Assembly: GCA_965263065.1 (NCBI GenBank) | Contig: CBDHGH010000003.1 | Coordinates: 1,178,001 to 1,242,000, forward strand | DNA length: 64,000 bases | Reading direction: 5' to 3' | Source of the DNA: TK10-74A sp965263065 | GTDB taxonomy: Bacteria; Chloroflexota; Dehalococcoidia; Bin125 | In this document: positions 33,036-41,937 of the stretch, in pieces | Layout: every line of letters begins with the position of its first letter | Numbering within the stretch: the stretch's first letter is position 1 | The notes under the pieces: generated by a model | Seen by the model: only the letters and a program-made list of their open reading frames with translations | What the model was told of the DNA's origin: nothing | The model's database searches: none | Position numbers and translations under genes: made by a program

Positions 33036-33557
33036 TCACCGGTACTTCGACCGCTGCTCCTCCTGCAGGCCCGCGATCGTCTCCGCGGCGCGACCGTAGA
33101 TGTCGGGCGGGTCCCAGCCGTTGATGCCGGCGTAGGTGTCGATCTGGCTGCGATGGTGGATGTCGTGCTCCGTCATCAGCAGCAGCACGCGCCAGCCCGA
33201 CATCGCGCCGCCGCTGTCGATCATCTCCACCTTGCGATGCAGCCACGCGTCCGGCGTCTCCGTGAGCAGCGACCACAGTTGCGCCGCGCTCTCCTCGAGC
33301 ACCGGCAGCCAGCGCTGCCGCGTCGACACGTCGGCCTGCTCCGGGCTGACCCAGCCCTCGCCGCGGTAGGCGCTGGCGAAGTACAGCCGCGCCGTCGCCA
33401 TGTGCCCCACGATGCCGTTGATCGTCCAGGCCTTCTCGCCCTCCCCCTGCGACGGCCGCCAGCCGTCGGCCTGCGGCGGCAGCGCCGCGACGTCGCGCAG
33501 CGCCCGCCGGTGCACGCCGCCGAAGTAGCGCAGGAACTCGTCGATCGAAGTCAGCAT
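33036..33557 (-). CDS. DinB/YfiT-family protein
   Basis: 173-residue four-helix-bundle protein. INGIVGHMATARLYFASAY (first metal histidine) and LLLMTEHDIHHRSQIDTY (the HDIHH pair) are the DinB metal-site histidines. GGAAGGGGAG lies before the ATG. Family members are putative metal-dependent thiol or S-transferases (for example bacillithiol, mycothiol or maleylpyruvate related); the substrate here is unknown. It stands between the LRR gene and the SRAP gene on the same strand, with normal spacing. Confidence 0.85.
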   Translation of the reverse strand: MLTSIDEFLRYFGGVHRRALRDVAALPPQADGWRPSQGEGEKAWTINGIVGHMATARLYFASAYRGEGWVSPEQADVSTRQRWLPVLEESAAQLWSLLTETPDAWLHRKVEMIDSGGAMSGWRVLLLMTEHDIHHRSQIDTYAGINGWDPPDIYGRAAETIAGLQEEQRSKYR

Positions 33558-33600
33558 CGTGGCTCCCCTTCCGTCGCCCGCGCTTCGCGCCGGCGCCTGA

Positions 33601-34335
33601 TCACGAAAACAGTGCTCCCTGCCGCGTGCCCAGCGGCGTCTGCGTGGCCAGTTCCGCCTCGGGGTCGAGGGCCAGGCAATCGGGGTCGTCGTTGCGCACC
33701 GAGTTCACCCGGCGCGAGACCGCCTGCCCCACGAGCAGCGACTCCGGGGCCGGCCGCAGCAGCCCCAGCACGACCTCCGGCTCGTTGCCGGGGTACACCC
33801 ACTCCGCCGCGTCGTCCGGGCTCAGGACGACCGGCATGCGGTCGTGGATCGGCGCGACCGTGGCGTTGGCGGCGGTCGTCAGGATCGTGAACGTGCGCCG
33901 CCAGTCGTCGTCGCCCGCCCGCCACGACTCGTACAGCCCGGCCAGCAGGACCAGCCCCCCCTCGGGACGGTGGAACCAGACCGGGCGCCGCGCCGACTTG
34001 GGCCCCGTCCACTCGAAGAAGCCGTCCGCCGGCACCAGGCAGCGACGCCGCTTCTCCCACGCGGCCCGATAGGCCCGCCGCCGCGGCACGTCCTCGGCGC
34101 GCGCGTTGATCTGCGCCCCGGCCCGCTTGGCGTCGGTCGCCCAGGTGTTGACCAGCCCCCATCGGGCGGGCAGCGCCTGCCGCTCCTCCTGCCGCTCCCG
34201 CACGATGAAGTGCGGCTGCGTGGGCGCGATGTTGTAGCGCGGCCGGTACGCGATCGTCGCCAGCGCCGCCGGGTCGACGCCCAGCGCCTCCGCGACCGCT
34301 CGCACCCCGGCCGTCAGCGTGAATCGAGCGCACAT
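33601..34335 (-). CDS. SRAP (HMCES/YedK) abasic-site-binding protein
   Basis: 244-residue SOS-response-associated peptidase family protein, which covalently caps abasic sites in single-stranded DNA. The catalytic cysteine is C2 exposed after Met removal (MCARFTLT). Other family residues: YNIAPTQ, WGLVNTWA..., AQINARAEDV (asparagine), CLVPADGFFEW (glutamate) and APIHDRMPVVL (histidine). The start is fixed by Cys2 and by a -10 (TAGACT) exactly six bases upstream, so the mRNA seems leaderless. No SOS box is visible in front of it. Confidence 0.94.
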   Translation of the reverse strand: MCARFTLTAGVRAVAEALGVDPAALATIAYRPRYNIAPTQPHFIVRERQEERQALPARWGLVNTWATDAKRAGAQINARAEDVPRRRAYRAAWEKRRRCLVPADGFFEWTGPKSARRPVWFHRPEGGLVLLAGLYESWRAGDDDWRRTFTILTTAANATVAPIHDRMPVVLSPDDAAEWVYPGNEPEVVLGLLRPAPESLLVGQAVSRRVNSVRNDDPDCLALDPEAELATQTPLGTRQGALFS

Positions 34336-34341
34336 ACCGGC

Positions 34342-34347
34342 AGTCTA
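34342..34347 (-). promoter_or_regulatory. -10 element of the SRAP gene (leaderless pattern)
   Basis: On the minus strand TAGACT, then GCCGGT, then the ATG at 34335. Because the start of this gene is fixed by the catalytic Cys2, this is the firmest leaderless case in the window. Confidence 0.6.
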
Positions 34348-34460
34348 GCGAGGCGTCGCGGCTTGCCACCGCCTGCGGCAGCCGCGACCATTGCCGGGCG
34401 CGCGGCCCCCGCCGGGGATCGCGGCCGCCGCCGCCCTGGAGACTGCACTTGGAGGATGGG

Positions 34461-35282
34461 ATGAACGATACCGTGCTCGTCGATCGCCGTGGCGACGGCG
34501 TCGCGCTGGTGACGCTGAATCGCCCCGAGTCGCTCAACGCGATGAACACCGATCTGAGCGACGCCCTGCGGGCGGCCCTCGCCGATCTGGCCGCCGACCC
34601 CGCCGTGCGCTGCGTCGCGCTCACCGGCCAGGGCCGCGCCTTCTGCGCCGGCGGCGACGTCAAGTCGATGCGCGACCGCTCCATGCAGGAGGGCCTCGGC
34701 CCCGACGGCGAATACCACACGGACGTCGCGATCCGCGCCATGCAGGACCGCCAGCTCGAGACCAGCGGCCTCCTGCACACGATGCCCAAGCCCACCGTCG
34801 CGCTGGTCAACGGCTACGCCATGGGCGCCGGCTTCAGCTTCGCCCTCGCCTGCGACCTGCGCCTCTGCTCCGAGAAGGCGAAGTTCGGCATGGCCTTCCG
34901 CAACGTCGGCCTGCCCGGCGACTTCGGCGGCGCCTACTTCCTGCCCCGCGTCGTCGGCCAGGGCCTCGCCCGCGAGATCTACTTCACCGGCGAGGTGATC
35001 GACGCCCAGCGCGCCCAGGCGATCGGCCTGGTCAACCGCGTTTACCCCGCCGACGACTTCCTCGCCGAGGCCCTCGACTACGCCGGCCGCCTCGCGCAGG
35101 GGCCCACCAAGGCGCTCGGACGCATGAAGGCGAATCTCAACCGCTCCGGCGAGGGCGCCAGCATGGAGGAGGTGCTGATGTCCGAGGCGATCAACACGCG
35201 CATGTCGCGCCAGGACCACGATCACACCGGCGCCTTGGAAGCCTTCATCCGCGGCGACAAGCCCGTCTTCAGCGGGCGCTGA
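34461..35282 (+). CDS. Enoyl-CoA hydratase/isomerase family protein 1 (PaaG-like)
   Basis: 273-residue crotonase-fold protein; start ATG 34461 with GGAGG five bases upstream. The CoA site (GRAFCAGGDVKSM) and the oxyanion loop (NGYAMGAGFSFALACDLRL) are present. The two glutamates of true enoyl-CoA hydratases are not: their places read GAGFSF and FGMAFRN. Instead there is AFRNVGLPGDFGGAYFLPRVVG, with the aspartate seen in PaaG-type isomerases. Hydration is therefore doubtful and isomerisation or another CoA-ester reaction more likely. First of three tandem paralogues with 35-50-base gaps. Confidence 0.87.
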   Translation: MNDTVLVDRRGDGVALVTLNRPESLNAMNTDLSDALRAALADLAADPAVRCVALTGQGRAFCAGGDVKSMRDRSMQEGLGPDGEYHTDVAIRAMQDRQLETSGLLHTMPKPTVALVNGYAMGAGFSFALACDLRLCSEKAKFGMAFRNVGLPGDFGGAYFLPRVVGQGLAREIYFTGEVIDAQRAQAIGLVNRVYPADDFLAEALDYAGRLAQGPTKALGRMKANLNRSGEGASMEEVLMSEAINTRMSRQDHDHTGALEAFIRGDKPVFSGR

Positions 35283-35324
35283 CCCCCGCCGCGCGCAGCG
35301 ACCCGCGACACACCTGGAGGACCG

Positions 35325-36137
35325 ATGTCCGACTCCCCCATCCTTGTTGACACGCGTGACGACGGCGTCGCGCTGATCACGCTCAACCGCCCCGACCGGC
35401 TCAACGCCATGTCGGCCGACCTGCTGGCGCAACTCGCCGACGCGCTGCGCGCCGCCGCCGCCGACCCCGCCGTGCGCTGCGTGGCGATCACCGGCGCCGG
35501 CCGGGCCTTCTCGGCCGGCGGCGACGTCAAGGCCATGGCCGCCGACCGCCGCGCCGTCACCTTCGGCGGCGAGACCGACGAGGAGGCGTCGGGCCTGCTG
35601 GCGCGGGCCGCCCAGAGCACCACCGGCGCGATCTACGCCCTGCCCAAGCCCGTCGTCGCACTGGTCAACGGCGTCGTCGTGGGTGGGGCGCTGGGCCTGG
35701 TGCTGGCCTGCGACGTCCGGCTCGCCACGCGGCGGGCGCGGCTGGGGACGGCCTTCCGCAACGTCGGGCTGAGCGGCGACTTCGGCACGACCTACCTGCT
35801 GCCGCGCCTGGTCGGCTGGGGACGCGCGCGGGAGCTCTTCCTCAGCGGCGACCTGCTCGGCGCCGACGCCGCGCAGCAACTGGGCCTCGTGACCGCCGTC
35901 TACGACGACGACACGTTCCTCAGCGACGGCCTCGCCTACTGCGCCCGGCTGGCGCAGGGCCCAACCCTCGCCTTCGGCCGCATGAAGGCCAACCTCAACT
36001 TCGGCGAGGGGCACTCGCTCACCCAGGCCCTGGCGCACGAGGCGCTGAACCAGCGCTTCAGCGCTCTCGACAGCGACCACCACGACGCCGCGGTCGCCTT
36101 CGCCAACAAGCAGGAGCCCGCCTTCCGGGGGCGATAA
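35325..36137 (+). CDS. Enoyl-CoA hydratase/isomerase family protein 2 (PaaG-like)
   Basis: 270 residues, close paralogue of the preceding gene. TGAGRAFSAGGDVKAM is the CoA loop, and NGVVVGGALGLVLACDVRLATRRARLGTAFRNVGLSGDFGTTYLLPRLVGWG shows the same lack of both hydratase glutamates and the same GDFG aspartate. GGAGG precedes the ATG. The C-terminus ends FANKQEPAFRGR, the usual crotonase tail. It is very probably cotranscribed with its neighbours; the similarity suggests a tandem duplication followed by specialisation for different acyl-CoA chains. Confidence 0.87.
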   Translation: MSDSPILVDTRDDGVALITLNRPDRLNAMSADLLAQLADALRAAAADPAVRCVAITGAGRAFSAGGDVKAMAADRRAVTFGGETDEEASGLLARAAQSTTGAIYALPKPVVALVNGVVVGGALGLVLACDVRLATRRARLGTAFRNVGLSGDFGTTYLLPRLVGWGRARELFLSGDLLGADAAQQLGLVTAVYDDDTFLSDGLAYCARLAQGPTLAFGRMKANLNFGEGHSLTQALAHEALNQRFSALDSDHHDAAVAFANKQEPAFRGR

Positions 36138-36183
36138 TCCAGTCGGGGCCGCTGAGTGACCCCGCGCAGCAAAGGAGATCGAC

Positions 36184-37071
36184 ATGGAATTCGGCAACTT
36201 CCGCGGCTTCGAGGTCAGCCTGCGCGACCCCGGCATCGCCTGGGTGCGGTTCAACCAGCCCGAGCGGCTGAACGGCATGACCCACCACCTCAAGCGCGAC
36301 CTGCGCGAGGCGCTGCTCCAGGCCCAGTTCGACGACGCCGTGCGCGTCGTCGTCATCACGGGCTCGGGCCGCGCCTTCTCAGCCGGCGATGACATCACCG
36401 GCCGCCCGATCACCTTCGCCGACGACGCCCGGCCGCTCGTCGGCCCCATCGACAGCGGCCATCACAACCCCATGGCGACCTACTACGGCCTGCGCATGAT
36501 CTCGCAGCCGCTCAACAAGGCCGTGCGGGAGTTGGACAAGATCACCATCGCCGCGATCAACGGCGTCGCCGTGCAGACCGGGCTCTCGCTGGCCCTCGCC
36601 TGCGACTTCCGCATCGCCGCCCAGAGCGCCCGCCTGACCAGCGGCACGCTGCGCTTCGGCCTGCTGCCCGACGAGGGCGGCCACAAGCTGATGGTGCAGC
36701 ACATGGGCGTCACCAAGGCGATGGAGTTCTGCCTGCGCATGCGCTTCGCCGGCGCCCAGGAGGCGCTCGAACTCGGCATGCTGAACGAGGTCGTCCCCGA
36801 CGACGAGCTCGAAGAGCGCACTATGGCGCTCGCCACCGAGATCGCCAACGGTCCCCAGGTCGCCATGCGCCTGCTCAAGCGCACGATGTACAACGCCGAC
36901 GAGATGACCTGGGACCAGGCCTGCGACGACATCGCGACCAAAACCGCCATCGCCGACTGGGATCCCGACGCCAAGGAGGGCGGCCGCTCGTTCAAGGAGA
37001 AGCGCGCGCCCGTCTTCAACCAGCAGCTGGGCGCGGCGCGCGGCGCGCAGCCGTGGGCGTCGCCGTCGTAG
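36184..37071 (+). CDS. Enoyl-CoA hydratase/isomerase family protein 3
   Basis: 295-residue crotonase, more distant from the other two. It has ITGSGRAFSAGDDITGR with a roughly 30-residue insertion (PITFADDARPLVGPIDSGHHNPM), then INGVAVQTGLSLALACDFRIAAQSARLTSGTLRFGLLPDEGGHKLMVQHMG. LPDEGG gives the PaaG-like aspartate. AAAGGAGATCG is an ideal ribosome-binding site. Its last 56 bases overlap the convergent LLM oxidoreductase gene. The substrate is unknown; last gene of the trio. Confidence 0.87.
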   Translation: MEFGNFRGFEVSLRDPGIAWVRFNQPERLNGMTHHLKRDLREALLQAQFDDAVRVVVITGSGRAFSAGDDITGRPITFADDARPLVGPIDSGHHNPMATYYGLRMISQPLNKAVRELDKITIAAINGVAVQTGLSLALACDFRIAAQSARLTSGTLRFGLLPDEGGHKLMVQHMGVTKAMEFCLRMRFAGAQEALELGMLNEVVPDDELEERTMALATEIANGPQVAMRLLKRTMYNADEMTWDQACDDIATKTAIADWDPDAKEGGRSFKEKRAPVFNQQLGAARGAQPWASPS

Positions 37072-38080
37072 CCTCCGCCGTCGCGATGCCCGCCGCCTCC
37101 GCCAGCAACTCGTACGAGCGGCGGCGGGCGGCCGGGTCGTGCGTGATCGTCAGCACGACGAACTCGTCCACGTCGTACGTGGCGCTCAACTCCTCCAGCC
37201 GCGCGACGCACTGCGCCGGCGAGCCATGGATCGATAGCCCCTGCATGTGCTCGATGTAGGCCAGCTCGCGCTCGGTGTAGGAGAACGTGCGGGCCGTCTG
37301 CACCGACGGGATGCCCCCGCCCATGCCGCGGTTGCTCATGATGCGCCAGCACCAGCGGCTCCAGGAGAGCGCCAGCGCCTCCTCCTCGGTCTCCGCGCAG
37401 GTCACCGAGACGCCCATGTTGGCGCGCGGCTGCGCCAGCCCCGGCGAGGGACGGAAGCGCTCGCGGTAGTTGCGGATCACCGCCTCGCCGCCCTCCGGGC
37501 TGATGAAGTGCGCGAACGAGAAGGCCCAGCCCAGCTCGGCCGCGTACGTCGCGCTCACCGTCGACGACCCAAGCAGCCACAGCTCCGGCATCCCGCTCAC
37601 CTCCGGGGTGGCGCGCACGCCGCGGAACGGATGCTCGGCCGGCAGGTCGCCTGCCAAGTAGCCGTACAGGTCCATCAGCTGCTCCGGGTAGTGCTCGATG
37701 CCCAGCGCGCCCGGCCCGTGCGCCAGCGCGCGCGCGGTGCGACCGTCGCTGCCCGGCGCGCGCCCCACTCCCAGGTCGATGCGGCCGGGGTGCATCGCCT
37801 CGATCACGTGGAACGACTCCGCCACCTTGAGCGGGCTGTAGTGGCTCAGCATCACCCCGCCCGAGCCGACCCGGATGCGCTGCGTGCGCGCCGCGACCTG
37901 CGGGATCATCACCTCCGGCGCCGGGCAGGCCAGCGCCGTCGTGTTGTGGTGCTCGGCCAGCCAGTAGCGCTCGTAGCCCAGCTGGTCCGCCAACTCCGCC
38001 AGGGCGAGCGTCTCCCGGATCGCCTGCGCACCGTCGCCGCCCGCCGTGATCGGAATCTGGTCCAGGACGCTCAGTCGCAT
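37016..38080 (-). CDS. LLM-class flavin-dependent oxidoreductase (MsnO8-like)
   Basis: 354-residue luciferase-like TIM-barrel protein. MRLSVLDQIPI, RYWLAEHHNTTALACPAPEVMIPQVAARTQRIRVGSGGVMLSHYSPLKVAESFHVIEAMHPGRIDLGVGRAPGSD and PELWLLGSSTVSATYAAELGWAFSFAHFI are typical of the MsnO8/YhbW branch, which uses FMN. Start ATG 38080 is chosen because TAGGCT ends six bases upstream; the GTG at 38086 would lie upstream of the transcription start. The 3' end overlaps the third crotonase tail-to-tail. A monooxygenase on an organic acid or amine is likely; the substrate is unknown. Confidence 0.87.
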   Translation of the reverse strand: MRLSVLDQIPITAGGDGAQAIRETLALAELADQLGYERYWLAEHHNTTALACPAPEVMIPQVAARTQRIRVGSGGVMLSHYSPLKVAESFHVIEAMHPGRIDLGVGRAPGSDGRTARALAHGPGALGIEHYPEQLMDLYGYLAGDLPAEHPFRGVRATPEVSGMPELWLLGSSTVSATYAAELGWAFSFAHFISPEGGEAVIRNYRERFRPSPGLAQPRANMGVSVTCAETEEEALALSWSRWCWRIMSNRGMGGGIPSVQTARTFSYTERELAYIEHMQGLSIHGSPAQCVARLEELSATYDVDEFVVLTITHDPAARRRSYELLAEAAGIATAEATTATPTAARRAPRPAAG

Positions 38081-38086
38081 GCGCAC

Positions 38087-38092
38087 AGCCTA
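38087..38092 (-). promoter_or_regulatory. -10 element of the MsnO8-like gene (leaderless pattern)
   Basis: TAGGCT on the minus strand followed by GTGCGC and ATG. No ribosome-binding site is available between them. Confidence 0.5.
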
Positions 38093-38163
38093 GAGACTGC
38101 CCGCCGCCCGGTCCCGGCGCTGGCGCCCGCCCCCGCACTCCGTACACTGCCCGGGGAGGCGCG

Positions 38164-39462
38164 ATGACCACCGAGACGCCCGACCTGGAGGCCGAACTGC
38201 ACGCCGTCGCCGCCCGCAGCGGCGCGCGCTGGGGCGACCGCGACCCCGCCGACTTCCAGAGCGCGCGCCTGCGCGGCCTGTCCGGCGGCACCATGACCGA
38301 CTGGGGCCTGGCCGGCGGCGGCGTCAAGTCGAAGCGGCCGCCGATCTCCATGGCCGGCGGCATCCCCGACGCCGCCTCGCAGCCCAAGCAGGGCCTCCTG
38401 CGCGCCATGGAGCGCGCTCTCGCCGTCCCCGACGACAGCCCACTCGTCTACGGCGGCCCCGTGGGCTACGAGCCCCTGCGGGCCGAGATCGGCAAGTACT
38501 TCGCCCGCGACCACGCCGAGATCCCCGGCGCGGACCACTTCATCCTCACCAACGGGGCCGCCGGCGCGATCGACATGGCCGCGACGCTCCTGCTCGACCC
38601 CGGCGACGTCGTGATCTCCGAGATGCCCACCTTCGCCGGCTCGCTGCGCACCTTCCGCGGGCACGGCGTCGAGGTCGTGGGCGTGCACCTGGACGACGAG
38701 GGCATGCGGCTCGACCAGCTGGAGGCCCAGATCGCCCGCCTGCGGGCCGACGGCCGCGCGCCCAAGCTGATCTACACGATCCCCACCTACCACAACCCCA
38801 CCGGCGTCACGATGTCGCTGCAGCGCCGCGTCGACCTGGTCGACCTGGCCGCCCGCGAGGGCATCCACATCCTCGAGGACACCGCCTACAACGAACTCTT
38901 CTTCACGCCCGAGCGCCCGCCCACGCTCTCGGCCGTGGCCGGCGGTCGCGGCGTGCTGCTGGCGGGCACGTTCTCGAAGGTGATCGCGACCGGACTCCGC
39001 GTCGGCTGGCTGCAGGCCGAGCCGACCCTCATCAACCTGCTGCTGCCCGGCCGCTTCGACATGGGCAACAGCCCCCTGCTGCACCGGATGCTGCACGAGT
39101 ACATGGTGAGCGGCGAGTTCGCGCCGCACGTCGCGCGCATGCGCGGCATCTACGCGGCCAAGCTCGACGCCCTCGCCAGCACCCTGCGCGACGCCGGCGA
39201 GCCCTACTTCGACTTCACGACCCCGGAGGGCGGCTTCTTCCTCTGGCTGCGCCTGCGCGACGGCCTGCGCGGTCGCGACGTGCAGCGGGCCGGCTTCGAG
39301 GAGGGCGCCATCTTCCCGCCCGGCGCCGGCTTCTACCCCGGCGGCGACCTCGACGGCGATCCCGAGGCCGTGCGCCTAGCCTACTCCTGGACCAGCGCCG
39401 CCGACATCGCCGCCGGAGGGGAGCGCATCCTCGCCGCCTGTGCCCGCGTCGCCGGCGCCTGA
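38164..39462 (+). CDS. PLP-dependent aminotransferase (class I/II, LysN/ARO8-like)
   Basis: 432-residue fold-type I aminotransferase. SMAGGIPDAASQP and LVYGGPVGYEPLRAEIGKYFARDH are typical of the LysN/2-aminoadipate group, then ILTNGAAGAIDMAATLLLDPGDVVISEMPTF, TIPTYHNPTGVTMSLQRR, and the PLP lysine in GTFSKVIATGLRVGW. GGGGAGGCGCG precedes the ATG, and TACACT upstream is a possible -10. There is no fused GntR domain. It could act on aromatic or branched-chain amino acids, or aminoadipate. It is divergent from the LLM oxidoreductase gene. Confidence 0.88.
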   Translation: MTTETPDLEAELHAVAARSGARWGDRDPADFQSARLRGLSGGTMTDWGLAGGGVKSKRPPISMAGGIPDAASQPKQGLLRAMERALAVPDDSPLVYGGPVGYEPLRAEIGKYFARDHAEIPGADHFILTNGAAGAIDMAATLLLDPGDVVISEMPTFAGSLRTFRGHGVEVVGVHLDDEGMRLDQLEAQIARLRADGRAPKLIYTIPTYHNPTGVTMSLQRRVDLVDLAAREGIHILEDTAYNELFFTPERPPTLSAVAGGRGVLLAGTFSKVIATGLRVGWLQAEPTLINLLLPGRFDMGNSPLLHRMLHEYMVSGEFAPHVARMRGIYAAKLDALASTLRDAGEPYFDFTTPEGGFFLWLRLRDGLRGRDVQRAGFEEGAIFPPGAGFYPGGDLDGDPEAVRLAYSWTSAADIAAGGERILAACARVAGA

Positions 39463-39490
39463 CTCGCCCCGTCCTCCGACCTGCCAGTCG

Positions 39491-40432
39491 TCAGGCCCGC
39501 TCCGGCCAGCGCGCCGGCGCCTGCGCGCGCAGGAACTCCCCGATCTTCGCCATCACTTCCTGCGACTCCGGCAGCGCCGGGAAGGCCGGGAAGACGTGCG
39601 GCATCTCGGGGTAGATCTCCGCCTGCACCGTGACGCCCATCATCCGCGCCAGCGCCGCGATCCGCGTCGTGTCGTCGCGCAGCACCTCGTGGTCGCCGGC
39701 GATCAGGTACAGCGGCGGCAGGTCCTCCAGATCGGCGAACACCGTCGAGACGAGCGGGAAGCTCGGCCGCAGCGGCCCGGGCAGGATCCAGTCGATCATC
39801 CGCTCCGTCGTGGCCCGCTGCACGAGCAGATCCTCCGCGACCCGCGTCCGCCACGACTCGCCGCTGAGCGTCAGGTCGGCCCAGGGCGAGAGGAGCACGG
39901 CGGCGTCGGCCTGCCGGTCGTCCAGATCGCGGATCTTCACGAGCGTGCCCAGCGCCAGCCCGCCCCCCGCCGAATCCCCCGCGATGAAGGCGGCCTCCGC
40001 GTTCGCGGCCCCCGACGGCCCGTGCTGCGTCATCCAGGCGAAGGCCGGGACCGAGTCGCGCACCGCGGCCGGGCAGGGATGCTCGGGTGCCAGCCGGTAG
40101 TCGAGCGACAGCACCGCCATGCCCGTCGCGGCCGACAGCCGGCTGGTCAGGTTGCGATGCGTCGCCGGGCTGCCCAGGCAGTAGCCGCCGCCGTGCAGGT
40201 AGAGGATGCGCCGCGCCGCGTCGGCACCCGGCGCGAGCACCCACTCCGCCGGCGTCTCGTCGGGCCCGCCGCCCGACGCGCCCGGCCCGGCTGCCATCAC
40301 CGGCGCGATCGTCGTGCCCGCGATCGCCGGCGAGGGCGCCACCCAGGCCCGCATCTCCTCGATGCTCGCATCGGCCGGCAGTTGGTTCTCGCGCAGCCAG
40401 GTCCGCGCCCGCTCCAGCGCTTCCGACGTCAT
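39491..40432 (-). CDS. Alpha/beta-hydrolase, HSL-family esterase
   Basis: 313-residue carboxylesterase of the hormone-sensitive-lipase family. Oxyanion motif ILYLHGGGYCLGSPATHRNL, nucleophile elbow FIAGDSAGGGLAL (serine intact), acid in LIAGDHEVLRDDT and histidine in EMPHVFPAF. The N-terminal cap (LRENQLPADASIEEMRAWVAP) is usual. It follows the M20 peptidase gene by 31 bases on the same strand. Unlike the three alpha/beta-hydrolases further right, its triad is complete, so it should hydrolyse short acyl esters. Confidence 0.9.
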   Translation of the reverse strand: MTSEALERARTWLRENQLPADASIEEMRAWVAPSPAIAGTTIAPVMAAGPGASGGGPDETPAEWVLAPGADAARRILYLHGGGYCLGSPATHRNLTSRLSAATGMAVLSLDYRLAPEHPCPAAVRDSVPAFAWMTQHGPSGAANAEAAFIAGDSAGGGLALGTLVKIRDLDDRQADAAVLLSPWADLTLSGESWRTRVAEDLLVQRATTERMIDWILPGPLRPSFPLVSTVFADLEDLPPLYLIAGDHEVLRDDTTRIAALARMMGVTVQAEIYPEMPHVFPAFPALPESQEVMAKIGEFLRAQAPARWPERA

Positions 40433-40463
40433 CGCGCTGCCCCGCTGGCCGACGGCGGCCGGA

Positions 40464-41780
40464 TCACGTGCACATCCGTCGCACGATCTCGTACGTCAGC
40501 TCGACGCCCATGTTGAGGTTGTCGACCGTCAGGAACTCGTCGTTGCCGTGGAAGCCGGCCGCCTCCTCGGGGCTCAGCAGGCAGGGGATGAAGCCGTAGG
40601 CCGGGATGCCCTTCGCCCGCAGGAAGCGATTGTCGGTGCCGCCGGTGCACAGGTTGGGCGCGACCACCGCGTCCTCCGACGCCTCCTTCATCACCGACTC
40701 GATCGTGCGGTAGAGCTCCGTGTCCCAGGGGATCGGCTCGGGCACATCCTGGCCCCAGTCCGTGTAGAAGCCCACCTCCACGCGCGGATCGTCGACCACT
40801 GCCGCCACCTCCTGCCGCCACGCCTCGCGATCCTGGCCGGGCAGCAGCCGGCAGTCGATCACGGCCGTGCTCTCCGCCGGGATCACGTTGGCCTTGATGC
40901 CGCTGCGGATCATCGTGATGTTGAGCGTGTTCTGGAACGCCGCCTGCTGCCCCGGGCTGCTGCGGATCAGCGCCTCCAACTCCGCCTCCGATGCCGCAGC
41001 GGGCATCAGCCCCTCCTCCTGCAGCCGCTCGATCGTGTAGCGCGTCTCGGGGATGAATTCGAGCGGGCGTTCCCAGTCGGCCAGGCGCTGCAGCGCGCGC
41101 GTCAGATGCACCGCCGAGTTGTCGGCGTGCGGCCGGCTGCCGTGCCCCGGCGCGCCGACCGCCCGCAACTCCAGCCAGCACATCGTCTTCTCGTTCGTCG
41201 CGACGTTGAACAGTTGCACGTCCTGCTCCAGGAAGCGCGACGTGCCGGAGCCCCCCTCGCTCAGCTCGAACTCCACGTCCACCAGCTCCGGATGCCGCTC
41301 CGACAGCCACTGCATCCCCCAGACGCTGCCCGCCTCCTCGTCGGGCACGGCGCAGAACACGAGGTCGCGGCGCAGGGGCGCGCCCTGCCGCTTCAGCAGC
41401 AGCATCGTCAGCAGCTGCATCACCGCCGCGCCCTTCATGTCCACCGCCCCCCGGCCGTAGATGCGGCCGTCCTCCACCAGCCCCTCAAAGGCCGGCTTCG
41501 TCCAGTACGACGCCTCCACCGGTACGACGTCCGTGTGATTGCACAGCATCATCGGCCGCTTGCCGCCGTCGCCGGGCAGCGTCGCCAGCAGGATGTCGCG
41601 CCCCGGCTGCGGCTCGAGGTACGTGCAGTCGAAGCCCTCCGCCGCCAGCAGGTCGCCCAGGAAGTGCGCCGCCGGCGCCTCCCGCCCCGGCGGATTCGAC
41701 GTGTCGATGCGCAGGTACCGCGTCAGCACGTCGAGCGCCTCCGCGTGCACCGCCGCCCAGTCGATGGGGGAGTGGGTCAT
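40464..41780 (-). CDS. M20-family metallopeptidase/deacylase
   Basis: 438-residue zinc hydrolase (ArgE/DapE/ACY1/CPG2 type). Metal and catalytic motifs: MLCNHTDVVPV (H and D), IYGRGAVDMKGAAVMQLL (D), AVPDEEAGSVWG (E pair) and the final NLCTGGTDNRFLRAKGIPAYGFIP; dimerisation-domain histidine in GAPGHGSRPH. The start at 41780 is set by GGAGGACG; an in-frame extension to 41984 lacks homology. It may remove amino acids or acyl groups from imported peptides. It forms a unit with the esterase. Confidence 0.9.
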   Translation of the reverse strand: MTHSPIDWAAVHAEALDVLTRYLRIDTSNPPGREAPAAHFLGDLLAAEGFDCTYLEPQPGRDILLATLPGDGGKRPMMLCNHTDVVPVEASYWTKPAFEGLVEDGRIYGRGAVDMKGAAVMQLLTMLLLKRQGAPLRRDLVFCAVPDEEAGSVWGMQWLSERHPELVDVEFELSEGGSGTSRFLEQDVQLFNVATNEKTMCWLELRAVGAPGHGSRPHADNSAVHLTRALQRLADWERPLEFIPETRYTIERLQEEGLMPAAASEAELEALIRSSPGQQAAFQNTLNITMIRSGIKANVIPAESTAVIDCRLLPGQDREAWRQEVAAVVDDPRVEVGFYTDWGQDVPEPIPWDTELYRTIESVMKEASEDAVVAPNLCTGGTDNRFLRAKGIPAYGFIPCLLSPEEAAGFHGNDEFLTVDNLNMGVELTYEIVRRMCT

Positions 41781-41937
41781 GCGTCGTCCTCCACTGGCCG
41801 CTGCGGTCGGGCCGCTGCTCGCGACGCTACCACCCGCCGTGGCTGCGCGAGAGGCGGCTGCTCGGCCGGCCGCTTGTGTTTGACCGGAATTCCCGTCGAC
41901 GGCTCGGGCCGTCAGGGCGCCGGCGACGTCACACGCG

